Below are positions 48,946 through 58,716 of a stretch of DNA of 64,000 nucleotides, in pieces. Under the pieces are notes generated by a model. That model was given only the letters and a program-made list of their open reading frames with translations, was not told where the DNA came from and searched no databases. Position numbers and translations under genes: made by a program. This DNA is from Niabella pedocola (GTDB taxonomy: Bacteria > Bacteroidota > Bacteroidia > Chitinophagales > Chitinophagaceae): contig NZ_JAJNEC010000005.1 in NCBI RefSeq assembly GCF_021044425.1, positions 682,001 to 746,000 of the forward strand. Direction: 5' to 3'. Each line of letters begins with the position of its first letter. Positions within the stretch are counted from its first letter, which is position 1.

Positions 48946-51900
48946 TTAGAAAGTAAGATTCAATCCGAATGAAAGGGAACTGGTTTGCGGGTAAATCATA
49001 CCCGCCGTCTGGTAGCCTCCAAAGCTCCGGTCCGAAGCGATCATCGTTTCGGGATCAAACACTTTGGGTACGTTGGTAATCAGCAATAAATTTTCCCCGG
49101 AGAGATACACCCGGAGGTTATTGATCTTAACCCGGCGCAGCCAATCTGCCGGCAATGTATACCCCAGCTGAACGTTGCGGAGCCTGAGATAGGCCGCGTT
49201 GAGCAGGTACCGGCTTTGAACCAGGCGGTTCTTATTTGTTTCTGCCGTAAAATAGGGCTTCGCCAGGTACGCATCGGTATTGGGCCCCAGGATATTGGTT
49301 TCATCGGCCGGGCGCCAATAGTCCAGGTTCGGTGAGTTCTTAAACACAGCCGACCCGCCCCAGGCGGTGGTCAGGCCCCAAAACACCGGCGAATCCGTAC
49401 CGGGATAGTAATCCTGTTTTCCAACGCCCTGCCAGAACATCGAAAAATCGAACTGCCGCCAGTTTACGCCACCGGTAACACCGATATTATACCGCGGCTG
49501 GTTGTTGCCGATCACCACCAGGTCCCCATGATTGCTTAGTGACCGCTGGCCATCGTTAATAATGCCATCCCCATTTACATCCCGGTACTTCATATCACCA
49601 GGCCCCCAGGTATTCCAGTATTTGGATTGGTCGGCCATCGGTTCACCCTGGCTTTGGATCAACCCGTCACTGATAAAGCCCCAGATCTCACCCACCTGTT
49701 TACCAATATACCATGTATCTATACTTCCTTTGTCATTGCGGTATTGCAGGATTTCTGAACGGCTGTCACCAAAGCTCACACTGGCATTGTATCCCAACCG
49801 GGGCGATACCTGGTCCCTCCAGGACAATACCAGCTCAAATCCCCGGGTCGACAACTTTGCATTATTGGTACGGGGAACGGCCGCGCCGATCTGGTAAGGC
49901 AGCGTAATGGACGGGCCCACCATATCATCCGTTATCCGTTTGTACCAGTCGAAGGTCAGGTTCAGCCGGTTATTCAAAAATCCGGCATCGATCCCCGCGT
50001 TAAACGAGGTAATGGTTTCCCAGGTCAGCTCATCGCTATGCAGCAGGGGAACGTCGGCATAGGGTGGCCGCTCCCCGTCGATGATCCAGTTCAACTGGCT
50101 GCCCGTTGGAATTGTGGCCAGGTACCGGTAATTGCTTGCGTTGTACCCGAGGCCTTCAATGATGTTTTGGTTGCCCAGGGCACCATACGAGGCCCGCAGC
50201 TTAAGGGTATTCACATATGCCTTGAGCGGCTCCCAAAAACGTTCCTTGGAAATCGCATATCCAACAGCTCCTGCCGGGAAGAAGCCCCAGCGTTTTCCCG
50301 GCGCAAACCGTGAAGATCCGTTATACCGCGCACTGAACTCGATCAGGTATTTTTCGTCGAAGTTGTAATTAAGCCGGCCGAAAACGCCCTGTGTGGCCCA
50401 ATGGTAGATCTGGTCCGTTACCACCCGCTCACCCAGTGAGGTATTGATCGATGGTACATCTACATTGATGAGGTTGGCCCCCGAGCCGCTCAGCCCGGTA
50501 TAATAACGGTATTCCTGTTCATAGCCCACCATCGCTTTCAGATAATGTCGGTCCAGCTTTCTTTCATAGGAACTTGTTCCGTTGATGAGCGTATAGATAT
50601 TCTGAGAAAACGCCGAGGCATAGCCGGCAACGGGTTTGCCGATATTACCAAACTGGCCCGTGCCCAGCTCAACCGGTACCGGCCGCGGGTTAGACGTACT
50701 CCGGTAGCCCTGGTTATTGTAATTATAAGAAAACACGGTTTTCCATCCCTTAACCGGCTCAAGCTCTCCGCCTAACATGAGGAAAAAATCATTGGAATAA
50801 CCATTGTCGCGCCCGGTGCCCTGCAGGTACCGTACCAGCGGGCTTTGTACCGTACCGTTGATATTGTAAAACGGCATCATCGGGGCAAAGGTCAGCAGCC
50901 CGTTAAAGAAATGCTCGCGTCCTACGGTCGTATAGCCGATAGGATAGTCTGTTTGCCCGGATGCATATTTTACACTGGAGTTGAATTTGAGCCAGGTAGT
51001 GATCGTTGTATTATAGTTACCGATGAAATTATACCGCTTATAGCTGTCATTGCCCCACTCGTAAAGCCCGTTCTCATTTACATACCCGCCTCCCAGGTAG
51101 TATTGATTCCGCTCATTGCCTCCCGAAACGTTGATGTTGTGTTTTTGACTGAATGCATTGTCGCGCATCAGCAGGTGCGGCCAATCGTTATTGGCATTCC
51201 CGTCCCGGCGGCCGCCAAATAAATTATCAATCGGTTTATCCGGGTTATACTCATACGGATAGGAACCATTGATATAATCCTGGATGCGCTTCATTTGCTC
51301 CTCGCTGTATACGGCCGTTGCCTTGGCATTGGCCGCCGCCTGGTTATAGGCTGTTGCCCAGGTGTAGGAATCTACAAAGCTGGGCAGGCGAACCGGGCTG
51401 CTCAGCGACAGGTTGTTGGTGTACTGAATATTGACACCGCCTGTTCTGCTTCCCTTTTTGGTGGTGATCAGGATCACCCCGAAAGGAGCCCGGGAGCCGT
51501 AAATGGCAGACGCGGAGGCATCTTTCAATATGGAAACGCTTTCGATGGATTCCGGATCCACATTATTGATGTTCATTTCCACCCCATCTACCAGGATCAA
51601 CGGCGAGGCGTTCCCTTCAATGGAACCCATACCCCGGATATTCCAGCTGCTGCCGGAGCCTGGCTCACCGCCCCGCATATTCATTGAAATGGTAAGATTG
51701 GGCGAAGCCCCTTTTATAAGATCGCCAATATTATTTGCGGCACGATCTTTTAGCCGCTCACCGGAGATTACGTCAATGGCGCCTGTCAGGTTACTTTTTT
51801 TCTGTGTTCCATACCCCACTACTACCACTTCATCCATGGCACTTTTTGATAGTTTCATGACCACATCCGCCGTTGCTGCTGCACCCACCTCCAGCCTCAC

Positions 51901-52158
51901 GGTATCCATGCCTACATAGGTAAAAATCAGCACCGCCTTTGCGCCGGCGTTGATTGCATACCGTCCTTCCTTGTCTGAAAGGGTATTATCAGCGGCCCCC
52001 TCCACATTTACGGTCACCCCTTCCAAAGGGGTATTGCTTCCCTCCTGCGTAACCCTGCCCGTAATGGTTTTTGTTTGGGCACGCAACTGAAAATGGCTGA
52101 TGCCCGCAAACAAAAGCCAGAGAAGCAGGCATCGGTACAAGCGATTTCTTTTTTTCAT
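48946..52158 (-). CDS. SusC/RagA-family TonB-linked outer-membrane receptor
   Basis: The 1070-residue protein has a signal peptide, a carboxypeptidase-regulatory-like beta domain (TITGRVTQEGSNTPLEGVTV), a TonB box-like DEVVVVGYGTQKKSNLTGAI, a plug (PLILVDGVEMNINNVDPESI) and a C-terminal barrel ending SLSFGLNLTF. It imports oligosaccharides with TonB energy. No STN domain for anti-sigma signalling is seen. The first 125 residues and 5' leader closely match the second SusC at 55481-58588, while the barrels differ. The spacer of 256 bp upstream probably carries a promoter. Confidence 0.96.
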   Translation of the reverse strand: MKKRNRLYRCLLLWLLFAGISHFQLRAQTKTITGRVTQEGSNTPLEGVTVNVEGAADNTLSDKEGRYAINAGAKAVLIFTYVGMDTVRLEVGAAATADVVMKLSKSAMDEVVVVGYGTQKKSNLTGAIDVISGERLKDRAANNIGDLIKGASPNLTISMNMRGGEPGSGSSWNIRGMGSIEGNASPLILVDGVEMNINNVDPESIESVSILKDASASAIYGSRAPFGVILITTKKGSRTGGVNIQYTNNLSLSSPVRLPSFVDSYTWATAYNQAAANAKATAVYSEEQMKRIQDYINGSYPYEYNPDKPIDNLFGGRRDGNANNDWPHLLMRDNAFSQKHNINVSGGNERNQYYLGGGYVNENGLYEWGNDSYKRYNFIGNYNTTITTWLKFNSSVKYASGQTDYPIGYTTVGREHFFNGLLTFAPMMPFYNINGTVQSPLVRYLQGTGRDNGYSNDFFLMLGGELEPVKGWKTVFSYNYNNQGYRSTSNPRPVPVELGTGQFGNIGKPVAGYASAFSQNIYTLINGTSSYERKLDRHYLKAMVGYEQEYRYYTGLSGSGANLINVDVPSINTSLGERVVTDQIYHWATQGVFGRLNYNFDEKYLIEFSARYNGSSRFAPGKRWGFFPAGAVGYAISKERFWEPLKAYVNTLKLRASYGALGNQNIIEGLGYNASNYRYLATIPTGSQLNWIIDGERPPYADVPLLHSDELTWETITSFNAGIDAGFLNNRLNLTFDWYKRITDDMVGPSITLPYQIGAAVPRTNNAKLSTRGFELVLSWRDQVSPRLGYNASVSFGDSRSEILQYRNDKGSIDTWYIGKQVGEIWGFISDGLIQSQGEPMADQSKYWNTWGPGDMKYRDVNGDGIINDGQRSLSNHGDLVVIGNNQPRYNIGVTGGVNWRQFDFSMFWQGVGKQDYYPGTDSPVFWGLTTAWGGSAVFKNSPNLDYWRPADETNILGPNTDAYLAKPYFTAETNKNRLVQSRYLLNAAYLRLRNVQLGYTLPADWLRRVKINNLRVYLSGENLLLITNVPKVFDPETMIASDRSFGGYQTAGMIYPQTSSLSFGLNLTF

Positions 52159-52414
52159 GTGTAACCAATTTTTCGTTTTCGTTTAGTATTTATTAAGCGT
52201 CCGATAACCGCGGCCGATCAGCTGATTGGTTACCGGCTTTTTCTAAAGCATGCACTGAACTATGGTCCGCACAAGCTGTTCGCAACGCCAACCGGTGCCA
52301 CACACCGTCAGGCTTGTACAGGTAACAGCACCGCCACGGACACCCCGGGAACCAACGGGCAAATGAAAAAATCCGGTTCCCTCCTGTTGATTTTAGTTTG
52401 AGCAGGCATCCTTC

Positions 52415-53530
52415 CTATTTAAAGAACATACTGATATCGCTCCAGCCGCTCCAGCCTTTGGATGCGGCTCCATACCTTGGAAAGCTGCCGATCATTACCC
52501 GGCCTGTTATTTGCTCGTTTTTATTATTGCGGATCTTTATAGCATCCGTATTGATACCAAACTGTTGCAGCAGCAATTTTTTCCGTTCATCCGGTTGTCC
52601 GTTCTCGAGTATCGTACCTTCGGCGGCCGTTAATAGGTAATGTTTACCTGCCGGGTCAAAACCATAATGATGAAAGGCAATGGCATACCGGGTATTTCTG
52701 AAACGATTGCCGGTAAATGTGTAGTGGGTGGCAAAGGTTTCATCACCGGGATCAATGTTATTGAAAAGCGGTATAGAAATAAACGGGTATACCGGGAATA
52801 TGCCGGTTCTTATAAAGGTTGAGTTGGTAACGCTGCCATAATCGCAATGATCCCGGAACCGTACAAAGTCGCCGGTACAATCTTCAAAATAACAATCCCT
52901 TACCCGCACGTTGGATGCATGATGCGCATGATACATAAAGTGCGAATGGCTGTCGATACCCACCCGTTTAAATGTGCATCTGCTATATGTAACGGCGGAC
53001 GTTCCCGGCTGATGCGCACCCGTTGCACCGAAAATGATCCCCCGCATATCCGTCCAGGAGCATTCCTCCACCAGTATGTTGCTGGTAGTTCCTCCTTCTC
53101 CGGATGTGATCTGCAGGGCATACCCCAGCTTTCCGCTGCCGGTAAAATTAAAATTACGGATCACCATGTTCCGCGTATTCTTTACCACCATCAATACAGG
53201 CTGTTGTGTATAACCAACGGGCACCGGGAATATCGTTCGATCTCCTTCCCCTTCCAATACCAACCTGTTTTTCCGATTTCCCATATCCGCCAGTATGAAC
53301 GCTTTTTCGGTATACGCCCTCCGGTAATCGCCCCCGGTAAATGTTACGGTTACCGCCTCCTTCTGAAGGAGGATTTGAATACCGGCCCAAAAACCGGCAT
53401 CTAAAAAATCTGCTGCATGGGCTGCAGTTAACCCGCTGCCATCACCCCGTTTATCAGGGGCCACATACCGGGTAGCCGCATTACCCGGTAATGCGGCAAA
53501 CAGTACCCATAAGAAAAACAATTGTTTCAT
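52415..53530 (-). CDS. Secreted right-handed beta-helix protein, possible polysaccharide lyase
   Basis: The 371-residue protein has a signal peptide (ending GNAATRY, about residue 19) and the entry motif RYVAPDKRGDGSGLT. Repeated short strands with N and C ladders (VIRNFNFTGSGKLGYALQIT, SRCTFKRVG, CYFEDCTGDFVRFRDHCDY) indicate a right-handed parallel beta-helix. Enzymes of this shape include pectate and chondroitinase-B-like lyases and some hydrolases. The specific family is not clear. It lies between the two SusCD pairs, so it may be the main backbone-cleaving enzyme of the locus. Confidence 0.8.
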   Translation of the reverse strand: MKQLFFLWVLFAALPGNAATRYVAPDKRGDGSGLTAAHAADFLDAGFWAGIQILLQKEAVTVTFTGGDYRRAYTEKAFILADMGNRKNRLVLEGEGDRTIFPVPVGYTQQPVLMVVKNTRNMVIRNFNFTGSGKLGYALQITSGEGGTTSNILVEECSWTDMRGIIFGATGAHQPGTSAVTYSRCTFKRVGIDSHSHFMYHAHHASNVRVRDCYFEDCTGDFVRFRDHCDYGSVTNSTFIRTGIFPVYPFISIPLFNNIDPGDETFATHYTFTGNRFRNTRYAIAFHHYGFDPAGKHYLLTAAEGTILENGQPDERKKLLLQQFGINTDAIKIRNNKNEQITGRVMIGSFPRYGAASKGWSGWSDISMFFK

Positions 53531-53619
53531 TTCATTTTCTTTTTCTGCAGCGGCCTTCGTTCATTTATAAGACCTGTAAAATCACTCGTACCGGTTTTGC
53601 ATGCAGGCCGGCAAGCCGA

Positions 53620-55458
53620 TCAATCGATCGTTTCTTTTGGCGGCAAGTTCCGCCCGGCTCCTACATAGCCCTTATTCTGATTGATGATCCCCTGCGAGTT
53701 GGCATCAATAACGGTTTGCGGCACCGGCCATAATACATGATAAGGGCTCAGCGTAAATTCATCTCCTGCAACCGTTTTAACGCCTTTGTTAAAAAATTCC
53801 GTTTTCTCCATTATACGGTCATACCAGAAATTCACCTCTGAAAAATTCTGCAGCGCATACACTTTACCGTTACCGGCCGCCTTCCCGGTTTTTGCAAACA
53901 GGAATGCGATCCTGGTCAGCTCACATTTCCGCGGCTCTTCATAGAAAAGCTCCCTTGCCCGTTCATCCAGGATGGTGCCTATATTCAGCGCGCCGGCATT
54001 CGTATAAGAAGCAGCTCCTGCCCTGTTCCTTACTGCATTTACATCGGCCAGTGCCAATGCATTTTCGCCCTTCCAATAATGCGCCTCTGCACGGAGCAGG
54101 TAGGTTTCTGCCAGCCGGAAAATATACCAGTCCGTATTGCCGCCCCGAGGCTGTACCCGTATGGGGTCCGGTATAAACAGTTTATAATGCGGCCATCCGC
54201 CACACCAGTTACGGATCGTATCCTTTGTTAACACGCGGCCCTGGTCATCTGTGAGCTGCAGATGCTTCCCATAGTAGGAATCCTTACCCTTTAACTGAGG
54301 ATTGTTATAAACCAGGTCCTCCATGCGCATCCAGTTGCCCGGCGCATGCCGCAGGTCATTGGCATCGTCCCAGATCATGCGGGTACTGTAATTGGTACCC
54401 CGGCCTTTATTTACCCCGCCGCCTACCTGTTCTACCTGTGGGATCTCCAGGCCATTGACCTTGGAACATCCGGGATTGCCATTGGGCGTCATGATGGCAT
54501 TGGTAGTATTACCCCAATTGGGCGTAAAAATATACATCGACGTCATGCCGGCGGCCACATTCCCCGGCATCCCGTACCGGTCGATCACTGAAAATATTTC
54601 TTCCTTATTGGCCGCACTTGTTTTGTTCAACGGCCGGTGCAGGTCCCAGATCACATTCCGCGCGGGATCATTTACATCTGTTCCAAACCTCGCCGTCATT
54701 AGTTTATAGTTACCGTCAATCACTTTTGAAGCCGCTGCAATGGCCTCATCAAATGCTCCCAGCGCCAGGTAAACCTTTGTGAGCAAATGATAACAGGCGG
54801 CCCGGGAAATTTTTCCCTTATCAATCGTTTCAGGCACCCACTGTGTAGCAAACTCAAGGTCTGCTCTTAGTTTCTTCAGGATCGCCTCCCTGCCTGTGGA
54901 ATAAAAGTCCAGTTGGGGCGACGCTATCTGTTTGGAGATCCAGGGAACGTCTCCAAAACGGTTTACCAGGAGGTAATACCAGAAGGCCCGGTGAAAATAG
55001 GCGGTTCCCAAAACTGCATTTTTTTCTTTATCGCTTGCATAGGCAGGTTTGTCGATGTTATAAATAACAAGGGAAGCGCTTTTTATAGCATCGTACGCCT
55101 TGTTCCAGCAGTCGCCGATACGGTTGTAGCTGGGATCATTCAGTACGCCGTCAGGAACCACCAGGCGGTTCATATCCCTGCTGGGAAAGGTTTTATCCGT
55201 AGTACCGTCTATCATCGACTCTGTAAACAAGTACTCCGTAAACATCGCAGGTGCAAATGTGCCATCCATATAATGATCCCGGATGTTCCGGGTACTGGAG
55301 GCCAGTACGGCATACATAGCTTTTGCATCCACCAGGGTTGCGTCAGGTGTACTGATGGACAATGGATTCGGGCGCAGAAATTCTTTTTTACAGCCGGTTG
55401 CTATACAGATCGCTGCAAATAAGACCATTCCTTTTATAGATATCAATAACCGGTTCAT
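53620..55458 (-). CDS. SusD/RagB-family lipoprotein (second)
   Basis: The 612-residue protein has a lipoprotein signal (CIATGC, Cys at about residue 23) and KKEFLRPNPLSISTPDA. Helical repeats include YFHRAFWYYLLVNRFGDVPW, and the C-terminus has ILDERARELFYEEPRKCELT, the SusD pattern. Its sequence differs greatly from the other SusD here, suggesting a different ligand. It is 22 bp after its SusC partner. Confidence 0.95.
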   Translation of the reverse strand: MNRLLISIKGMVLFAAICIATGCKKEFLRPNPLSISTPDATLVDAKAMYAVLASSTRNIRDHYMDGTFAPAMFTEYLFTESMIDGTTDKTFPSRDMNRLVVPDGVLNDPSYNRIGDCWNKAYDAIKSASLVIYNIDKPAYASDKEKNAVLGTAYFHRAFWYYLLVNRFGDVPWISKQIASPQLDFYSTGREAILKKLRADLEFATQWVPETIDKGKISRAACYHLLTKVYLALGAFDEAIAAASKVIDGNYKLMTARFGTDVNDPARNVIWDLHRPLNKTSAANKEEIFSVIDRYGMPGNVAAGMTSMYIFTPNWGNTTNAIMTPNGNPGCSKVNGLEIPQVEQVGGGVNKGRGTNYSTRMIWDDANDLRHAPGNWMRMEDLVYNNPQLKGKDSYYGKHLQLTDDQGRVLTKDTIRNWCGGWPHYKLFIPDPIRVQPRGGNTDWYIFRLAETYLLRAEAHYWKGENALALADVNAVRNRAGAASYTNAGALNIGTILDERARELFYEEPRKCELTRIAFLFAKTGKAAGNGKVYALQNFSEVNFWYDRIMEKTEFFNKGVKTVAGDEFTLSPYHVLWPVPQTVIDANSQGIINQNKGYVGAGRNLPPKETID

Positions 55459-55480
55459 AATAAAATAATTTTAAAAATTC

Positions 55481-58400
55481 CTATAATGAAAGATTCAGAC
55501 CAAAGGTTACATAGGAAGGGGTTGGCCCTATATATTCCGGGTCCCAGAACACATAATTCTTTGTAAACACCGCCACATTCCTGGCTGAAACATTGAATCT
55601 TAACTGTGATAGTTTGGCGCGCTCCAGCCACTTTTTGGGCACGGTATAACCGATGGAAATATTATCGAGCCGTATAAACGAAATATTCTGCCATACATCG
55701 AATGTTACGCCGCCCACATTTGAATTGAGGCGGGCAAAATCATTGCGGGGATCTTCTGTCGTCCAGTAAGGTATCTTAAATGAATTGTATCGTTCCAGCG
55801 TGATGGAATAGCTGTGTTTTGCCTCGTTGAACAACCGTTTTTGCCCCCAATAGGAATAAGCGGAAAACGAAAAATCAATATTTTTAAATAACTGGAATTC
55901 GTTGCGCAGGGAGAACCGGAAACGCGGTTCCGTATACCCCAGGAACTGTTTGTCTTCATTGGTAAATGCGTAATCCTTATTCACATCCTCCAGTTTCATA
56001 TCTCCGGGCGACAGTTTATATTTTGCGGCTTCTGCTTCTTCGCCCTGCTGCCATACTCCGGCCACTTTAAAACCCCAGATCGCATCAATGGCATGTCCTA
56101 TAAACCATTTGTTCAACAGGTCATCCGCCTCCCGCTGTCCGGTAACATTACCCTGCGCATCCAGTATATTTGTTTTATTGCCATACAATGCAACGATCTT
56201 ATTCCGGTTCAGTGAAAAATTGAAGGTTGTATTCCAGGAAAAATGATCCTTTATGATATTCCGCGACTGCAAGCTGATCTCAAAGCCCCTGTTATTTACC
56301 TGCCCCAGGTTGGCCGGCACCGATGCATATCCCGTAACGGAGGGCAGTACCCGGTTCACCAATAAATTATTGGTCATGATGGAATACCCTTCCAGGCTTC
56401 CGCTGATCCGCTGATCCAGTAAACTAAAATCCAGGCCCACATTTAACGACCGGCTGCGTTCCCATTGCAGGAACTCATTTCCCATCGCATTCGGGTACAA
56501 ATAGGATTCCTGGTACGGGTTGCCGCTTCCGTCTACATAAGTGATCAGCCCATTGCTCAATGTGGGCAGTGCTTCATAGATACCAACAGAACGGTTGCCC
56601 GTTTCGCCCCAGGATACCCGCAGTTTTCCGTAGCTGAGCCAGGAAGTTTTCATAAAAGGTTCATCGGAAAATACATAACCCAAAGCAACCGACGGAAAGG
56701 TAGCCCGCGGATTATTGATGCCAAAGGCCGAATAGCCATCCCGCCGTACCGTTCCTGTGATCATGTATTTCGATTTAAAAGAGTAAAACAGGCGGGCCAT
56801 ATATGCATCTCCCGTGCTATAGGTATCTGAACTGGTTAGTTTGGTTACCGTGGCAGCGCCCATATCATGATAGCCCAGCACATCGCTTGGTACAAACCCG
56901 CGTCCGTCCATCGACTGCTGCCAGGTCTGGTATTTCTCCGCATTGGCCAGTAAGGTTACATCAAACTGGTGCACCTTATTGATCGTACGGCTCCATTTTA
57001 AGAGGTTATCCACCTGCCAGTTAAAGGCGCTGGAGGTGTTACGGATTGCTATTCCTCCCTGTACCTTATACTCCGGGTGCTGCGACATATTGTGCAGATA
57101 CAGTTCATTGTTGGTGAACCGCGGTGAATAATATACTTCATAGGAGATCCCCAACGGGAGCGATAATTTGGCAAACAGGGTATTATCAAGCGATTTATAG
57201 GTATAGGACCGTTCTGTATAAAACCGGTCGATCAACGGATGCCGGTTGGCCACCGCATCATCGATCGGGTAGATCTTATAGGTGCCATCCGGATTGGTAG
57301 GCTGTCCCCAGGGTGAAATACCGTCATATTGCCCCCAGGCCACGGGTGCGCCACTTTCATCCCTTATGGAAAACATAGAGTTGACACCCACCATTAAAAA
57401 ATCCGTAACATTCGCATTCAGCCGTAGCCGGCTCCGGTAAACCGAATAATCATCTCCAACCACGGCGCCTTCATTCTTGTCGTGCCCTACAGACCAATAG
57501 TAATTGATCCGGTTTGCTTTACCGGAGAGGTTGGCATTATAGCTCTGTTGCGATCCGGTTCTGAAAACCATATCCTTCCAGTCTGTACTCTGCCCTTTCA
57601 CATAGTTTTGCCGTTCCACCTGCGACATGCCCAAACGGCGCAGCCAGATGTCCGTAGGATCGCCCTGTGCGTTATCGAAGGCCCGCCAGTTTTCCAATGT
57701 AACACCGGCAGGCAATTGATTGGGATCTTCAAACACATAGCCCGGTGCGGTGCGGTTACCGCTTTTTAACACATCCGACCGCCATTTAATAAATTCATAC
57801 GGCCCATAAACATCTTCCGAACGGAAAAGGCTTACAATTCCCCTGGTAACGTTAACGCCAACCTTCGGTTTTTCTGTACGCCCGGTACGGGTATTTATAA
57901 TGATTACCCCATTGGCTGATTTGGCCCCGAACACGGCGGCCGAACTGGCATCTTTCAGCACATCCATCGATTCAATATCGGTCGGATTGATATCTGCAAG
58001 ATCCCCGTTATAGATCACCCCATCTAAAACGATCAACGGCGATGAAGCGTCCGTTTTCAATGTCCGTCGCCCCCGGATCTCAATACCGCCACCGCCTTTT
58101 GCGGTGGTGGTAAGCCCAATATTCAAACCGGACACATTTCCCCGCATCAGCTCCTGGATATTCCTGGGATTTTCAATCTCCAGCTTCGCTGTCTTTATGG
58201 TACTTACGGATCCCGTGAGATCTCTTTTGCGCATGGTTCCATATCCTACCACCACTACTTCGTCCATCGAGCTTTTGGACAACTTCATGATCACATCCAC
58301 TGTTGCAGCAGCGCCGGCTTCGATCCGCACAGTATCCATTCCGATGTAGGTAAACACCAATACCGCAGCAGGCCCTGCTGCAATGGAATACCGGCCCTGC

Positions 58401-58588
58401 TTATCAGATACGGTGTTGCCGGCCGCTCCCGCTACATCTACGGTAACGCCTTCCAAAGGGGCATTACTTCCTTCCTGTGTAATTTTCCCCGTAATCGTTT
58501 TTGTTTGTGCATGCAGCCGGAAATGGGTTGCGCCTGCAAGCAAAAACGAAATAAGCAGACACCGGCACAACAGTTTTCTCTTTTTCAT
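55481..58588 (-). CDS. SusC/RagA-family TonB-linked receptor (second)
   Basis: The 1035-residue protein has the order signal peptide, beta-sandwich (TITGKITQEGSNAPLEGVTV), TonB box-like DEVVVVGYGTMRKRDLTG, plug (SPLIVLDGVIYNGDLADINP) and barrel ending VTFGLNLSL. The N-terminal 125 residues are close to those of the first SusC, including the leader sequence before the ATG. The barrel is different, so the pair probably binds another glycan or another part of the same one. Two hairpins lie in the leader (58635-58701). Confidence 0.96.
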   Translation of the reverse strand: MKKRKLLCRCLLISFLLAGATHFRLHAQTKTITGKITQEGSNAPLEGVTVDVAGAAGNTVSDKQGRYSIAAGPAAVLVFTYIGMDTVRIEAGAAATVDVIMKLSKSSMDEVVVVGYGTMRKRDLTGSVSTIKTAKLEIENPRNIQELMRGNVSGLNIGLTTTAKGGGGIEIRGRRTLKTDASSPLIVLDGVIYNGDLADINPTDIESMDVLKDASSAAVFGAKSANGVIIINTRTGRTEKPKVGVNVTRGIVSLFRSEDVYGPYEFIKWRSDVLKSGNRTAPGYVFEDPNQLPAGVTLENWRAFDNAQGDPTDIWLRRLGMSQVERQNYVKGQSTDWKDMVFRTGSQQSYNANLSGKANRINYYWSVGHDKNEGAVVGDDYSVYRSRLRLNANVTDFLMVGVNSMFSIRDESGAPVAWGQYDGISPWGQPTNPDGTYKIYPIDDAVANRHPLIDRFYTERSYTYKSLDNTLFAKLSLPLGISYEVYYSPRFTNNELYLHNMSQHPEYKVQGGIAIRNTSSAFNWQVDNLLKWSRTINKVHQFDVTLLANAEKYQTWQQSMDGRGFVPSDVLGYHDMGAATVTKLTSSDTYSTGDAYMARLFYSFKSKYMITGTVRRDGYSAFGINNPRATFPSVALGYVFSDEPFMKTSWLSYGKLRVSWGETGNRSVGIYEALPTLSNGLITYVDGSGNPYQESYLYPNAMGNEFLQWERSRSLNVGLDFSLLDQRISGSLEGYSIMTNNLLVNRVLPSVTGYASVPANLGQVNNRGFEISLQSRNIIKDHFSWNTTFNFSLNRNKIVALYGNKTNILDAQGNVTGQREADDLLNKWFIGHAIDAIWGFKVAGVWQQGEEAEAAKYKLSPGDMKLEDVNKDYAFTNEDKQFLGYTEPRFRFSLRNEFQLFKNIDFSFSAYSYWGQKRLFNEAKHSYSITLERYNSFKIPYWTTEDPRNDFARLNSNVGGVTFDVWQNISFIRLDNISIGYTVPKKWLERAKLSQLRFNVSARNVAVFTKNYVFWDPEYIGPTPSYVTFGLNLSL

Positions 58589-58634
58589 TTGTAACCAATT
58601 TTTCGTTTAATATTCATTCGTTCCTCGTTCATCA

Positions 58635-58701
58635 CCGGCAATATGGTTATTGCCGGCCGCCCCGCTTTTCCCTTGTTGCTGTTACCAGGTAACCGCAACA
58701 A
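58635..58701 (-). other. Two hairpins in the leader of the second susC
   Basis: CCGGCAATA/TATTGCCGG (58635-58643 and 58648-58656) form a perfect 9-bp stem with a 4-nt loop. TTGTTGC..GTTACC and GGTAAC..GCAACAA (58673-58701) form a 13-bp stem with one mismatch. No T-run follows either. They may set unequal expression of the BNR-4 and SusCD genes by mRNA processing. Confidence 0.6.
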
Positions 58702-58716
58702 ACCTGTACACCCGAT

